Of a stretch of DNA of 64,000 bases, positions 43,644 through 53,704 are shown piece after piece; the stretch's first letter is position 1, and each line of letters starts with the position of its first letter. The notes below the pieces were generated by a model, which had not been told where the DNA came from, ran no database searches, and saw nothing but the letters and a program-made list of their open reading frames with translations. The stretch is from the NCBI GenBank assembly GCA_004431415.1, contig QPMI01000122.1:62001-126000 (forward strand). Direction: 5' to 3'. This DNA is from Cyanophora paradoxa (taxonomy: Eukaryota > Glaucocystophyceae > Cyanophorales > Cyanophoraceae). The translations under genes were made by a program, and so were the position numbers.

Positions 43644-46600
43644 ATGGAGGCCACCGCGTTTTTGAGCTCTGCGATAGCGGTTGGTACCGGACGTTCACGG
43701 ACGCTGGCGGGCGCGGATGCCGGGACGATTTGTATCTCGACGGACGCGACGCCGTTGAGGTCGTCCGGAGGCTCGAAACATCAGCGCACTTTCTTTTCTG
43801 GGTCAGCGGCGGCGTCCCTTTCCTGGTTGCCGAGGCGAGCTGGCGCGAGCCGACGAATCCCCGCTGCGCCTGTGTCCCTGGATGCGGTCGCCTCTGGAAC
43901 CCGTCCTAGAGCAGCTCGGGAGACGGGAGAGGAACCACGGAATCGCGCGCGCAGGGCGCCGCGCGTGCCTGCTGCGGGCCCGTCCACGTCGTCCGCCCAG
44001 CCAGCGCAGCGCGGGCTGACGGACAGGCAAGTCACCACGTTGGTGCGCCACTCCTCGCGCGACCCGCGGCAAAGCCCGCGCGCAGCGATGCGGGCCTGAC
44101 GAGATTCCGGGCCAGATTCGATCGGCGGCGACTGCAGAGGCGGCGCTGGGGGCGTTCGAGCTGCTCCCGCGGGCCGGCAGGAAGAACAACCTCATCCACC
44201 ACAACGCGCTCCTCAAGGCCCTGGTGCCCCGCACCGCCGCCGCCCCGCCCCCACGTGCCGCCCCTCGGCTAAGCTCCCGCGCGCAGTGCGGGGCGCGCGC
44301 GGTGGACCGTGCGCGGGACGTGCTGGAGCGCATGGAGGCGGCGGCCGGCGGGGGCGCCGGCGCGGCGGACGCGTGCGCGCCCGACGTCCTCTCGTACAAC
44401 ACACTCGTCGCCGGTGCGGCCGCCTCCTCTGCCCGCCCGCCCGCCCCGCCCGCCCGCCGGCGGCCGGGTCCGACGGGGGCGGGGCGGGGCAGGCTACGCG
44501 AGCGAGGGGCGGGTGGAGGAGGCGGAGGCGCTGGTGGCGCGCATGCGGGCGGCCGGCGCGGCGCCCGACGCGGTGACGTATAGCACGCTCGTGCACGCCT
44601 GCGCCCGCGCCCTCCCGCCCCGCATGGACCTCGCCGAGAAGGCCCGCCCCCCCGCCGTCCCTTTCGCCCCGCGCCCGCCCCGGGCTGACGGCGGGGGCAG
44701 ACGGTGGCGGAGATGCGGGCGGCCGGCGTGCAGCCGAACCTCGTCACCTACAACGTGCGCCCCGCCTTCCCGCCCCGTCCCTGCGCACCGCCAACTGGCG
44801 GGCGGGCGGGCGGCAGACGCTGGTGCACGGGTACGCGGCGGCGGGAATGGCGGCGGAGGCCCTCGCCACCCTCCGCGCCCTCGTGCGGCCCGGCCCCGCC
44901 CCCGCCCTCGCCTCCGACCGCCGACGGGCCTGGCCGGGCAGGAGGGCGAGCTGGGGACGGACGTGACGACGTGGAACGCCTGCCTGCACGCCTGCTTCCG
45001 CGCCGCCCGCCCCGAGGCCGTGCGCCCCAACCCGCCCCGCACCGCCCTGGCCGGGGCCGCCCGCCCACGCCCCGGGGCAGGCGCAAGCGCTCTTCGACCG
45101 GATGGAGGGGCGCCCGGCCGCGGGGCCCGCCGCGGGGCCCGGCCCGCCCCGCCCCGCCCCAACGCCGTCACCTACAGTGCGCCTCTCGCCTCGCTCGCGG
45201 CCCCGCCGTGCCGCGCCGGGCGGGGCCGACGGGGCGGCAGGCACGATGATCGGGGGCCTGTGCGACGCCGGCGCGCCGGGGCCCGCCCGCGCCCTCCTCC
45301 GCCGCCTCGTGCGCCTGCCCGGCCCGCCCGCCCCGCTCGCCGCCAACGCGCCGGGCGCGCAGGCGGCGGAGGGGGCGCCGCGGCCGCTCCGCGCGGCGGC
45401 GACGACGGCGCTCCTCGACGGCCTCCGCCGCGCCGTGCGCCCCGCCCCCGCCCCGCCCCGCCCCGTCCCCCGGCCTCCCCTCCTCACCCGCGGCGCAGGG
45501 GCGGGCGGAGGAGCTGGCGGAGGCGTTCGAGGAGGCGGAGCGGGCTGGCCTGGCGGACGCGCGGCTCTACGCGGCGGCGGTGGCCGGCCTGGCGCGGGGC
45601 GGGCGGCCGGCGGCGGCGGAGGCGGCGCTGCGGGAGATGCGGCGGCGCGGGCACGCCGCCGGCGAGGCGCTCTTCGGGGCCGTCCTCGACGCCTTCGTCG
45701 CGGCGGGGGACGGCCCCGGGGCCGACCGGCTCCTCGGGGCCCAGCGGGAGGCGGGGGTGCCGTGCGGGGACGCCGTGCGGCTGACGGCGGCGCTGCGGTG
45801 CGGCGTCTCGCACGGGCGCGCGATGGAGGTGTTCCGGGACCTGGGCGAGGGGGCGGCCTGGCTCGCGGCCCTCCGCCCCGACGCCCGCCTCTACACCGCG
45901 CTCCTCGAGTCCTGCGCCCGCGACCGCAACGCCCGCGACGCCCGCGCCGTCTTCGCCGCCGCGCCCCGCCCCGACGCCGTCCTCTGCGGGCCCGTGCCCC
46001 CTCCTCCCCCTCTCTTTCCCCCTCCCTGCGCCCCTGACGCCCCGGCGCAGGGTGATGATGCGGGCGTACCTGCGCTCGGGGCTCCCGCGGGAGGCCCTCG
46101 CCCTCTTCGACACCCTCCGCCGCGAGCGCCGCCTCGCCCCCACCGCCGTCCGCCCCGCCCCGCCCCGCCCCCGTCCCGGACTGACGGCCCTCTCTGTCTC
46201 TCTCTCTCTTTCGGCGCAGTCGTGCTACGCGGCGGCGGTGGACGCGGCGACGCGGGCCGGGGACGGGGCGCGGGCGGCGGGCCTGGTGCGGGAGATGCGG
46301 CGGGCGGGCCACCGGCCCTCGGCGCGCCTCTACAACGTGGCGATCCAGAGCCAGGGGGCCCTGGGCCGCGCCGACGCCTGCTTCGAGCTCTACGAGGAGA
46401 TGCGCGCCGCCGGCGTCGCCCCCACCGCCCTCACCCTCTCCTCCCTCATGGCCGCCTGCGTCCGCTCCGGCGAGCCCCGCCGCGCCCTCGGCCTCCTCCC
46501 CGCCGTGGAGGCCCTCCCGCCGGCCGAGCGGCTCGACACGCGCGCCTACAACGGCCTCCTGCGCGCCCTCGCCGCCTCGCGCTGCGGCGCCGACGAGGCG

Positions 46601-48085
46601 CTCGCCCTCCTGCGGCACCTCTCGAGCCTCGGGGCGCGCCCCGACGAGGAGACCTGCGCGCTGCTCGTCGAGGCCTGCGTGCAGGCCGGCCGCGCCGGCG
46701 AGGCCCTCGCGGCGCTGCGCGAGATGACGGCCGCCGGCGTCCGCCCGACGCCCGTGACGTACAGCAGCCTCGTGCGGGCCCTCGCGGGGAGCATGCAGCA
46801 GGAGGCCGCCTTCGGCCTCCTCGCCGACATGCGCGGCGCGGGGCTCGAGGGCGACGCCCGCGCCGCCCGCCGGGCCTACGGCGCGCTCGTCGAGTCGTTC
46901 ATCGCGAGCGGCGAGCCGCTGCGGGCGCTGCTGGGCCTGCGGGAGATGGAGGAGCGCGGCCTGCCGCCGCCCCGCGCCGCCTTCGAGCGCCTCATCGACG
47001 CCTTCTCCGGCTCCGAGCGCGTCGACGAGGCCTTCGCCGTCTTCCGGTACCCCCCGCCCGCCCCCCCCCCCTCCCTCTCTTCGGGCCTGACGGGGGGCGG
47101 GGCGCAGGATGATGGAGGGGGCGCTGGGGGGCCCGACCCCGCGGGCGTACGGGGCGCTGATCGAGGCGCTGGCACGGGCGCGGGAGCCGCTGCGGGCGAC
47201 GCTCGGGCTGCGGGAGGCGGAGTCGCGGGGCCTGCGCCCCGGGCTCCCCACCTACGACCGGGTGGTCCAGCGCCTCGGCGAGGCGCGCGAGGTCGACGCC
47301 GCCTTCGCCGTCCTCGGCCGCATGCAGGCCTCGTACCCCCGCGCCCCCGCCCGCCCGGGCGCCTACGCCGCCCTCGTCGAGGCCTGCGCCGGGCGCGGCC
47401 TGCTGTTGAAGGCCCTCCTCGGCGTCGCCGAGCTCCAGCGCGCCCTCGACGCCGGGGTCGGCGCCGCCGCCCTCCCGCCCGCCGCCGCCGCCGCCGCCGG
47501 CGAGGGGGCCGCCCCGGACCGGCACCTGCGGCGGGCGTACAGCGCGGCGCTGGCGGCGCTGACGGAGCGGGACGCGGGGGACGGGTACGAGCTCTACCGC
47601 GCGGTGCGGCGGCGCTGGGGCCTCGAGCCCGACGACGCCGCCCTCGCCATCCTCCTCTCCGCCCACCTCGACGGCTCCCCGCTCCTCCGGCCCATCCCCC
47701 CCCCCCCCCCCCCCGAGCGGCCCCCCTCCCCGGCGCCCCTCCTCCTCCCCGCCTCCGCCTCCCCCCCCCCCGGGGACGAGAGCGGCCTCCTCCTCCCCAC
47801 CGCCCTCTTCGCCCCCCGCGGTCCCACCCCCGCCAAGCCTTAGTGCTGCCCTTTCAAAGGTCCGGTTGGATGTCGTCCCTGCAGCATCGGCGCACCCGCT
47901 CATCAGGTTTTCAAGCCCTCGTGTGTCTTTTACAACTTTCAAGCTTTTTGCATATTGTGTGTCCGATGAATCATGTACCTTTGTCTCGGGAGATCTAGAG
48001 GAATAGATTAGACCTTCAGGTAGTGTGTGTTGCCATGTCGTGTGCATGTCACCCTTGCAGTTATGATGTTTTTTTTTTTTTGAAT
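43510..48085 (+). repeat. Direct duplication, copy 1 (PPR gene with flanks)
   Basis: The stretch from CGCGTCTATCCGTATCAC (about 43515) through the PPR gene and its 3' flank to TTTCAACTTGCTA (about 48090) recurs at about 53705-57825 in the same orientation. Coding identity is near complete over the 3' two thirds (for example 46050-47050 against 55785-56785). Copy 1 holds about 460 bp near the 5' end that copy 2 lacks. Confidence 0.85.
43644..47843 (+). CDS. Pentatricopeptide-repeat (PPR) protein, intact copy
   Basis: PPR proteins are helical RNA-binding proteins that act mostly on organelle transcripts. ATG 43644 begins MEATAFLSSAIAVGTGRSRT, a Ser/Ala/Thr/Arg-rich leader with Phe at position 6 that looks like a plastid or mitochondrial targeting sequence. 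A GT-AG intron with CTGAC branch sequence leads to AALGAFELLPRAGRKNNLIH, then many 35-residue PPR units: DVLSYNTLVAG, DAVTYSTLVHACARAL, PNLVTYN, GTDVTTWNACLHACFRA, NAVTYSTMIGGLCDAG, ADARLYAAAVAGLARGG, RLYNVAIQSQGALGRADACF, TALTLSSLMAACVRSG, RAYNGLLRALAASR, PVTYSSLVRALAG and PTPRAYGALIEALAR. The Tyr-(N/S)-x-(L/M)-(I/L) helix starts are clear. Stop TAG at 47841-47843. There is no E/DYW or SMR tail. Introns are 50-90 nt, C-rich. Confidence 0.85.
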
Positions 48086-48215
48086 ATTTCAACTTGCTAG
48101 GGCTGAATTATGAACGGCACTGAAAACTTCCGATGACCTGATTACGAGCACATCGGAGCAATCATAATGAAAACATTATGGGTCATTACGCCACAACGCG
48201 CCTTCACCTTGAGAG

Positions 48216-50019
48216 TTAGGCAAAAAGTTGGGAGAGAAACCCTAAAATACCGTCGAAAGAAATACATGCTGTGTCCTCAGCATCAGATGTATCTTCTGCA
48301 CCTCCAATCACGCTGGCGCCTTCAGAACAAGCACTCTCCACTTCGCCACCCCTTGCCACAGATCGCGGGGCCGCCACGCCCGCTGCTGCAGCCTCGCCGC
48401 CCGTGGACCCGCCATTGCCCCCCGCCTCTGCCCCATTGCCGCTTGCCGTTGATCGCGGGGCCGCTACGCCCGCCGCTGCAGCCTCGCCGCCCGTGGACCC
48501 GCCATCGCCCCCCGCCTCCGCTCCGCTGCCGCTTGCCGTTGATCGCGGGGCCGCCACGCCCGCCGCTGCAGCCTCGCCGCCCGCGGACCCGCCATCGCCC
48601 CCGGCCTCTGCTCCGCTGCCGCTTGCCGTTGATCGCGGGGCCGCTACGCCCGCCGCTGCAGCCTCGCCGCCCGCGGACCCGCCATCGCCCCCCGCCTCCG
48701 CTCCGCTGCCGCTTTCCGTTGATCGCGGGGCCGCTACGCCCGCCGCTGCAGCCTCGCCGCCCGCGGACCCGCCATCGCCCCCCGCCTCCGCTCCGCTGCC
48801 GCTTTTCGTTGATCGTGGGGCCTCCACGCCCGCCGCTGCAGCCTCGCCGCCCGTGGACCTGCCATCGCCCCCCGCCTCGGCTCCGCTGCCGCTTGCCGTT
48901 GATCGCGGGGCCGCCACGCCCGCCGCTGCAGCCTCGCCGCCCGCGGACCCGCCATCGCCCCCGGCCTCCGCTCCGCTGCCGCTTGCCGTTGATCGCGGGG
49001 CCGCTACGCCCGCCGCTGCAGCCTCGCCGCCCGCGGACCCGCCATCGCCCCCCGCCTCCGCTCCGCTGCCGCTTTCCGCCGATCGGGGTGCCGGGGGGCT
49101 CGTAGGATCCTCCGATTCCGAAATGTTTTTTTCAGTTGCCTTGGCAATTGCCTCCTCGTACCCGCCTGTCGATGGGCCCACGTCCAACCTAACGAGCGGT
49201 TTTTGCTCGAGATCGAACTGGCGGTGGCGTTAAAAGGGGAGGCTTGAATAGGAAGCGTAGCAGAGGCGCAAGGCACACGTGGTTGCGCTGTTTTGCAATC
49301 CCCAGACCGTGAGTAAAGCTCTGCAGCCCGCAGCGCCACGTGCAGCAACCGTCCACAAGCACTCGCGCGCCAGGATCTGCCCTCACTCCTGTCCGACCCA
49401 CCTCGTGCAAGTAGCAGCGTCTCACCTGGGCGCACATTGAAAAAATAGAAAGATAGCGAAAATATACGGCCAGAACCTCGCAAAGAGCTGCCTTCTGAAT
49501 CCAGATGGCTTCTCCGTCACATGGGCCCACGTCGCAGTTCTCGATAACAGCACGCGCGCCCGTGCCGCCCTCGATAATGACTGCGCTGGTTCGGGGCGCG
49601 GATGCTTGCAGCCGGCACCGAGTGATCCGAAGCTCGCCTTCCTCAGACTCGCTCCAACAAAGAGCGCCTTTTACGAGAGCATCCTTTGGTATGCGGACAT
49701 CACACCGATCGAAAATGCATTTGCCGGCGCGTACGTTCAGTTCCGCGCCGCCGACGATCGTCAAGTTGACAAAAGTGATTGTGCTGCCTGTTCCAGCACG
49801 CAACTCAATGGTCGGTCTGGAAAAGTCGTGCGAGCGTATAGATGCATTACGGCCTACAATCGTAAGCTGAGCTTCGGCCGGAATAACCGCCGAGACGTTT
49901 GCATCAAGCTCGCCGACCACTACGACGGTGCCTGCCCATCCGATCGCTTCGCCTGCAGCATCCAAGCTCTCGTACGCGTTGTCAAATTGGTGCCGAGACA
50001 CCAAGACCAGCGCTCTCAT
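48216..50019 (-). CDS. Parallel beta-helix-like protein with 30-residue C-terminal repeats
   Basis: ATG 50019 gives MRALVLVSRHQFDNAYESLD, then a series of short strands with regular hydrophobic spacing (VVVVGELDANVSAVIP, QLTIVGRNASIR, STITFVNLTIVGGAELNV, ELRITRCRLQ, RAVIENCDVG, GARVLVDGC), the signature of right-handed parallel beta helices such as pectate-lyase-like folds. A GT-AG intron interrupts after QKAALCE and resumes VRRCYLHEVGRTGVRADP. Downstream, across a less certain intron, the frame VRLDVGPSTGGYEEAIAK enters eight 30-residue Gly/Ala/Ser-rich repeats and ends ILGFLSQLFA, stop at 48216. No catalytic residues are visible, so a ligand- or glycan-binding role is as likely as an enzyme. 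The link between the beta-helix exons and the repeat exon is an inference; they could be two genes. Confidence 0.5.
48361..49090. repeat. 90-bp minisatellite, eight units
   Basis: Units start with GATCGCGGGG at 48361, 48451, 48541, 48631, 48721, 48811, 48901 and 48991, with a diverged start at 49081. The period is exactly 90 bp, so every frame stays open through the array on both strands. The minus-strand reading (GAEAGGDGGSAGGEAAAAGV) is the one that joins flanking exons. Confidence 0.9.
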
Positions 50020-50039
50020 GAATTCAATTGCATCGGTAC

Positions 50040-50277
50040 CCCCTGACGACACACCTCAGTGACACCTGAGTGACACCTAAGTGACACCTGACACGGTGTC
50101 ACGGAGGCTCGTGTCAGCCGATCGTGTCAGTCAGCTGCTGCTCAGCGGCAATCGCATCGACAGATCGGGGGTCGACTGGTTGTTGTTTGCGGCAAGCGCT
50201 GCGGCCTACAGGTGATCGTAGATGCACGCAGGAATGATCGCTTTGAAGATTATCGCAAAGTATGACACAAACCGTAG
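50040..50277. promoter_or_regulatory. Divergent region with AGTGACACCT tandem repeats
   Basis: Between the start codons of the beta-helix gene (minus) and the IFI44-like gene (plus). Three tandem 12-bp units of the type AGTGACACCTGA occupy about 50056-50092, followed by the palindrome GACACGGTGTC (about 50090-50100) and further GTGTCAG copies to 50130. These could be regulator binding sites for either gene; this is inference only. Confidence 0.4.
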
Positions 50278-52427
50278 ATGGCGGGCGCTAAAAACTCATA
50301 CGTTGTGAAAAGGCAGCTCGACTTTCTGGAAGACGATGCCATCTATGCGCAGTTACAGCAGTGGATCGGATTTCCGTGCGCATGTTGTGTTTGCTATTTG
50401 CTTCGTAAGCACTGTGTTGGTTATTTTTCTGACAAAGCGCTAGATTCACGTTTTCAAAATTGTACGAGGCATCGAGCCTCAACAACACTGTTAGCGGACC
50501 AGCTTTCCATTCGGCTTGCGATAATAAAGGTCCTACGATTACTATAGCTCGTATGGGGACTGGTCACATCATTGGCGGATTCACAATGCAATGCTGGGCA
50601 AAAGTGCAATTTCATTTCATCAATTTCCTGTACTGAATTCGAATTTAATTTTGGAACTGCATTTCGTAGGGTGCAACTGTGAGTGGAAGTTACTCTTGTG
50701 GCGAAGATCGACTTGCGTTTATTTTTGCTCTTTGTGGTGCAAATGGCCTCATGAAACCGATTCTGGGGCGGATCAAAGAGGCGAACTACAAAACAGCCAT
50801 TTTGCGTGCAGATAATTGTGGACCAACCTTTGGTCTTCCGCAAGCAAAGGATTGCTACAGCTATCCTGATTTAAGCTCTGTTGATCTTTCTTTCTTCAAC
50901 AATCAGTGGAAATTCACTGCACGTTCATTTTGTTATTCCATTCCTGCAAACACGTTTCCTCCTGATGGTACTGTGGTGGAGAGACTGGAAGTTTACAGTG
51001 TTGAACTTTCCCTGGATGGTGGTAAGTTGTGGTGGCTTTAAGATGGTGGTACTAGTGTGGTACAGCTGACAGCTTGCAGCTTCTCTTGATTTTAGCCAAC
51101 TTGAAGTTTCGACTGGCCCAAAAGTAAAGCTCTGGCAGAAGCTATCATTCAATGAGAAGTCTGCAATTTGCCTCCACTTCTGTGTGGCCTTTACTCAGTC
51201 TGCATCAGGTCTCGAGACGAGCTGCTTGCAAAACTCCGTTCTCGCAAACCCAAGGGTGCTGAAAGGCTGCATGTACCCGCATATAACATTCTTCTTTTCG
51301 CTGGTGTTGGTGCTGGTTTGCCCCTTCTTCCTTCCCTTCTCCATTCCCGGCAACCAACCACCGTGAACAGGAAAATCATCATTTGTCAACACGCTGGACA
51401 CTGCACTGCGTGGGCGCCTGTCTTCTATTGCAATGGTTGGAAAGGGGTCTCGATCCATCACTTCAATTCTTGCAAAGCGCCGCCTGCACTCGACTGCTGC
51501 GATCAACCTTTGGGATACAATGGGTGTGTTTGATTTTCTGCTCATTTTTTTCATTTATCCACCAGGATGCAACAGGATTCACGGTAGAAGTCGAAAAGAA
51601 GATGGAGTTTACTCAAATGTTTCACTATCTTGTAAGTGGCAATCTTGTGGATAACTTCGACCTGTCCAAGTTTGTATTGCTCTGGGTTTCAGTTAAATCT
51701 GTTTTTCTTCAGTAAAAACTCATGTTTTCTTCTGCACGCAGGGAGATTTTGGTTGACACCCCTGGCATTGTATGATGTCTTCTGAATTTGAAACTTTTGC
51801 ATGTCTCTGAGTCACTTGTGTGCCTCACAGAATCTGGCTCCAACATTGGCCGACCGGGTGCATATTGTTGCACTTCTGGTCCCAGAGGAGAGTGCTTCAG
51901 ATGATGTGTACATGGGGCGACTTTGCGAGTTTTTAAAAATTACAAATAAGCCTAACATAGGTGTGTTGGTTGCTTGTTTTAGTTGCTTGCACGATTGCGA
52001 GTCGAACTCTACTTTTTTGCATAGCCAAGGTGGTGGTTCTCCTGAGCAAGGTGGACAGGGCAGACCCAGCTTTGCTTGAGGATGATCTTTCGAAGGTCGA
52101 CTCCAGTGCTCGTGTTGCTGAACGGCGAAAGCTCATCGCACAAAAGGTGTAAATGTCGCTGTTCTATTTCCAAAGAAGCTTACCAAGAAGCCTTTAGGTC
52201 GGTTTACAACCATTTATGGTTATCCCTATTAAGAACTACTATGAGGAAGGCTCTCCTGATGTTGCTGTGGATGTGCTCGCTTTGGATGCGCTCTGGTGCA
52301 CTTCTTCCCTGCCCTTGGACCCAAATGCATGTGTTTGACGGTGTGAAACAGGCGTATGCTGGATTGTGCAGACGATTTCTTGGTAGAGCAGGCACGGATC
52401 ATGGGTATCAAAATTGATGAAGACTGA
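50278..52427 (+). CDS. IFI44-like protein: TLDc domain plus P-loop GTPase
   Basis: ATG 50278 (MAGAKNSYVVKRQLDFLED). Across a GT-AG intron the frame becomes RFTFSKLYEASSLNNTVSGP, then AFHSACDNKGPTITIARMGT and GHIIGGFT, followed by EDRLAFIFALCGANG, YKTAILRADNCGPTFGLPQA: a TLDc domain. The next exons give YNILLFAGVGAGKSSFVNTL, whose P-loop GVGAGKSS is split by an intron, then INLWDTMG (G3), LADRVHIVALLVP, VVVLLSKVDRADP (G4), VAVDVLALDALW and ADDFLVEQARIMGIKIDED with TGA at 52425-52427. TLDc followed by this GTPase is the arrangement of vertebrate IFI44/IFI44L, interferon-induced proteins with antiviral effects whose biochemistry is poorly understood. All key motifs are intact. Introns are T-rich GT-AG with one possible GC donor (near 50597). 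GC content is near 47%, far below the flanking PPR genes. Confidence 0.8.
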
Positions 52428-52519
52428 TGTTGAATGCCATAATGCAAAAGTACATTACATGTACATGACTGCACGCTTGGAGAAAAGTAAAAGTAAACTT
52501 GGTTAATGCAAAATTTGTA

Positions 52520-53570
52520 TCATGATGCGTATCGAATGAGCTGATCTGCAAGGTCGCCAATGAGTTTTTTATTCTGTTCAGCAGAGAGCAAGGTCGCAGG
52601 AGCTATGTCATCAAACACGGCATCAAATATATGGCCACATCGTCCACGTCCTTGAACAGCTGCAAGAGCCTCCGAAACGTATCCCTCGCACTGAAATCTG
52701 GATATTACGCAGGATAATCTGAAATCGAGATCAGTAAAAGATACCTTGCCCTCGACTGGACTGCTCTGCCCTTCAATTGCAACCTGGTGCATGAAGACCA
52801 CAATCCGCGCTCGGGCATCTGAGAGAGTCATTAAGCTCATTTTATGCCGAGTGTTCGAACGATAAGTACCCTGAGAGACTTGTTGAAGGCGCAAGGTGAC
52901 TTCCTCTGGCTGAATTCGCGACTCAGAACGGTAGAAGAGGATAATGGCATCTGCTGATGCATCCGACGTCTGTCCTTCCCCATCGAGCAAGAGCTCCACT
53001 TGACGATCCAGCAGGATACGCCGAACCTCTGCCATAAGAACACGAGTGACGTCGGTTCTTTTGAATTCAAGCGTCCCACGGACAGCAGTGCGGACTTGAA
53101 CTGCGACAGAGTAAGAGAAGAGACAACAGCCGAGCCAAAACAGTGCCAAACCTCTCTTCAATCTCGGTGGTGGCACGGGCGGAGCTGAGAAGTGCCGATT
53201 CTGTGCGCCCATCCGAGGCGGTACCAATTCCGGTGCAGAGCACAACGCCCGCACGGAAGAGCTGTAAGGGGCAATCGGCATCCTGCTGTCTTGGCGCAGC
53301 TTATCGATCTCGTCCATGAGCGCTAGAACGAGCTCGCTTAGTAGCGCATCCTGTTCACGTAGCGCTTCAAGCGCTCCATGAAAGCTGAACTCTGATCGAG
53401 TCTGCGAGAGCCGTCGCTCTCGCAAAATTGGGGCCAATACACAACATTTGAACCTGGCGGAGCGTTCTGATAGCCCAGGCGATTGCCTCTGGAGTGCGCG
53501 CTTGTCTGCGATGATCTGCCTCGACACCTGGTCGACTGCTGCTTATGCCCATCTCTGTCTGCCCACGCAT
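52520..53570 (-). CDS. Orphan protein, spliced
   Basis: Not recognised. ATG 53570 gives MRGQTEMGISSSRPGVEADH and exon 1 ends at IRTLRQ; a GTTCAAATG...CTCGCAG intron of about 52 nt joins in phase to TRSEFSFHGALEALREQDAL and LVLALMDEIDKLRQ. Further exons read ESALLSSARATTEIEERFGT and VRRILLDRQVELLLDGEG, then ADAIILFYRSESRIQPEEVT and KKLIGDLADQLIRYAS, with stop at 52520. The middle splice points are ambiguous because two frames stay open near 53100-53280. It ends about 90 bp from the IFI44-like stop (convergent) and begins just upstream of the second PPR duplication. GC is moderate. Confidence 0.5.
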
Positions 53571-53704
53571 CGGATGTCTTATGTGATCTTATATCTGCAT
53601 GCGTACGTTTGACGGACTGCTAGCTGCGTCAAAAAGGCACCACGTCAAAGGCACGACGACGAGCAGCTCGTTCATCAGCTAGCTCAGCAGCTAGTCTAGG
53701 GTAC

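Noticed and set aside
48271-49233. Plus-strand open frame of 320 codons across the minisatellite, Pro/Ala/Ser-rich
   Set aside because: The 90-bp period keeps all frames open. The minus-strand frame continues into protein-like flanking sequence, the plus-strand one does not.
51740-51775. Second G3-like motif (VDTPGI) in the IFI44-like gene as sign of a different GTPase family
   Set aside because: The preceding exon already supplies LWDTMG in the right place relative to the P-loop, and the downstream order matches IFI44; the second motif may be coincidental or part of the same fold.
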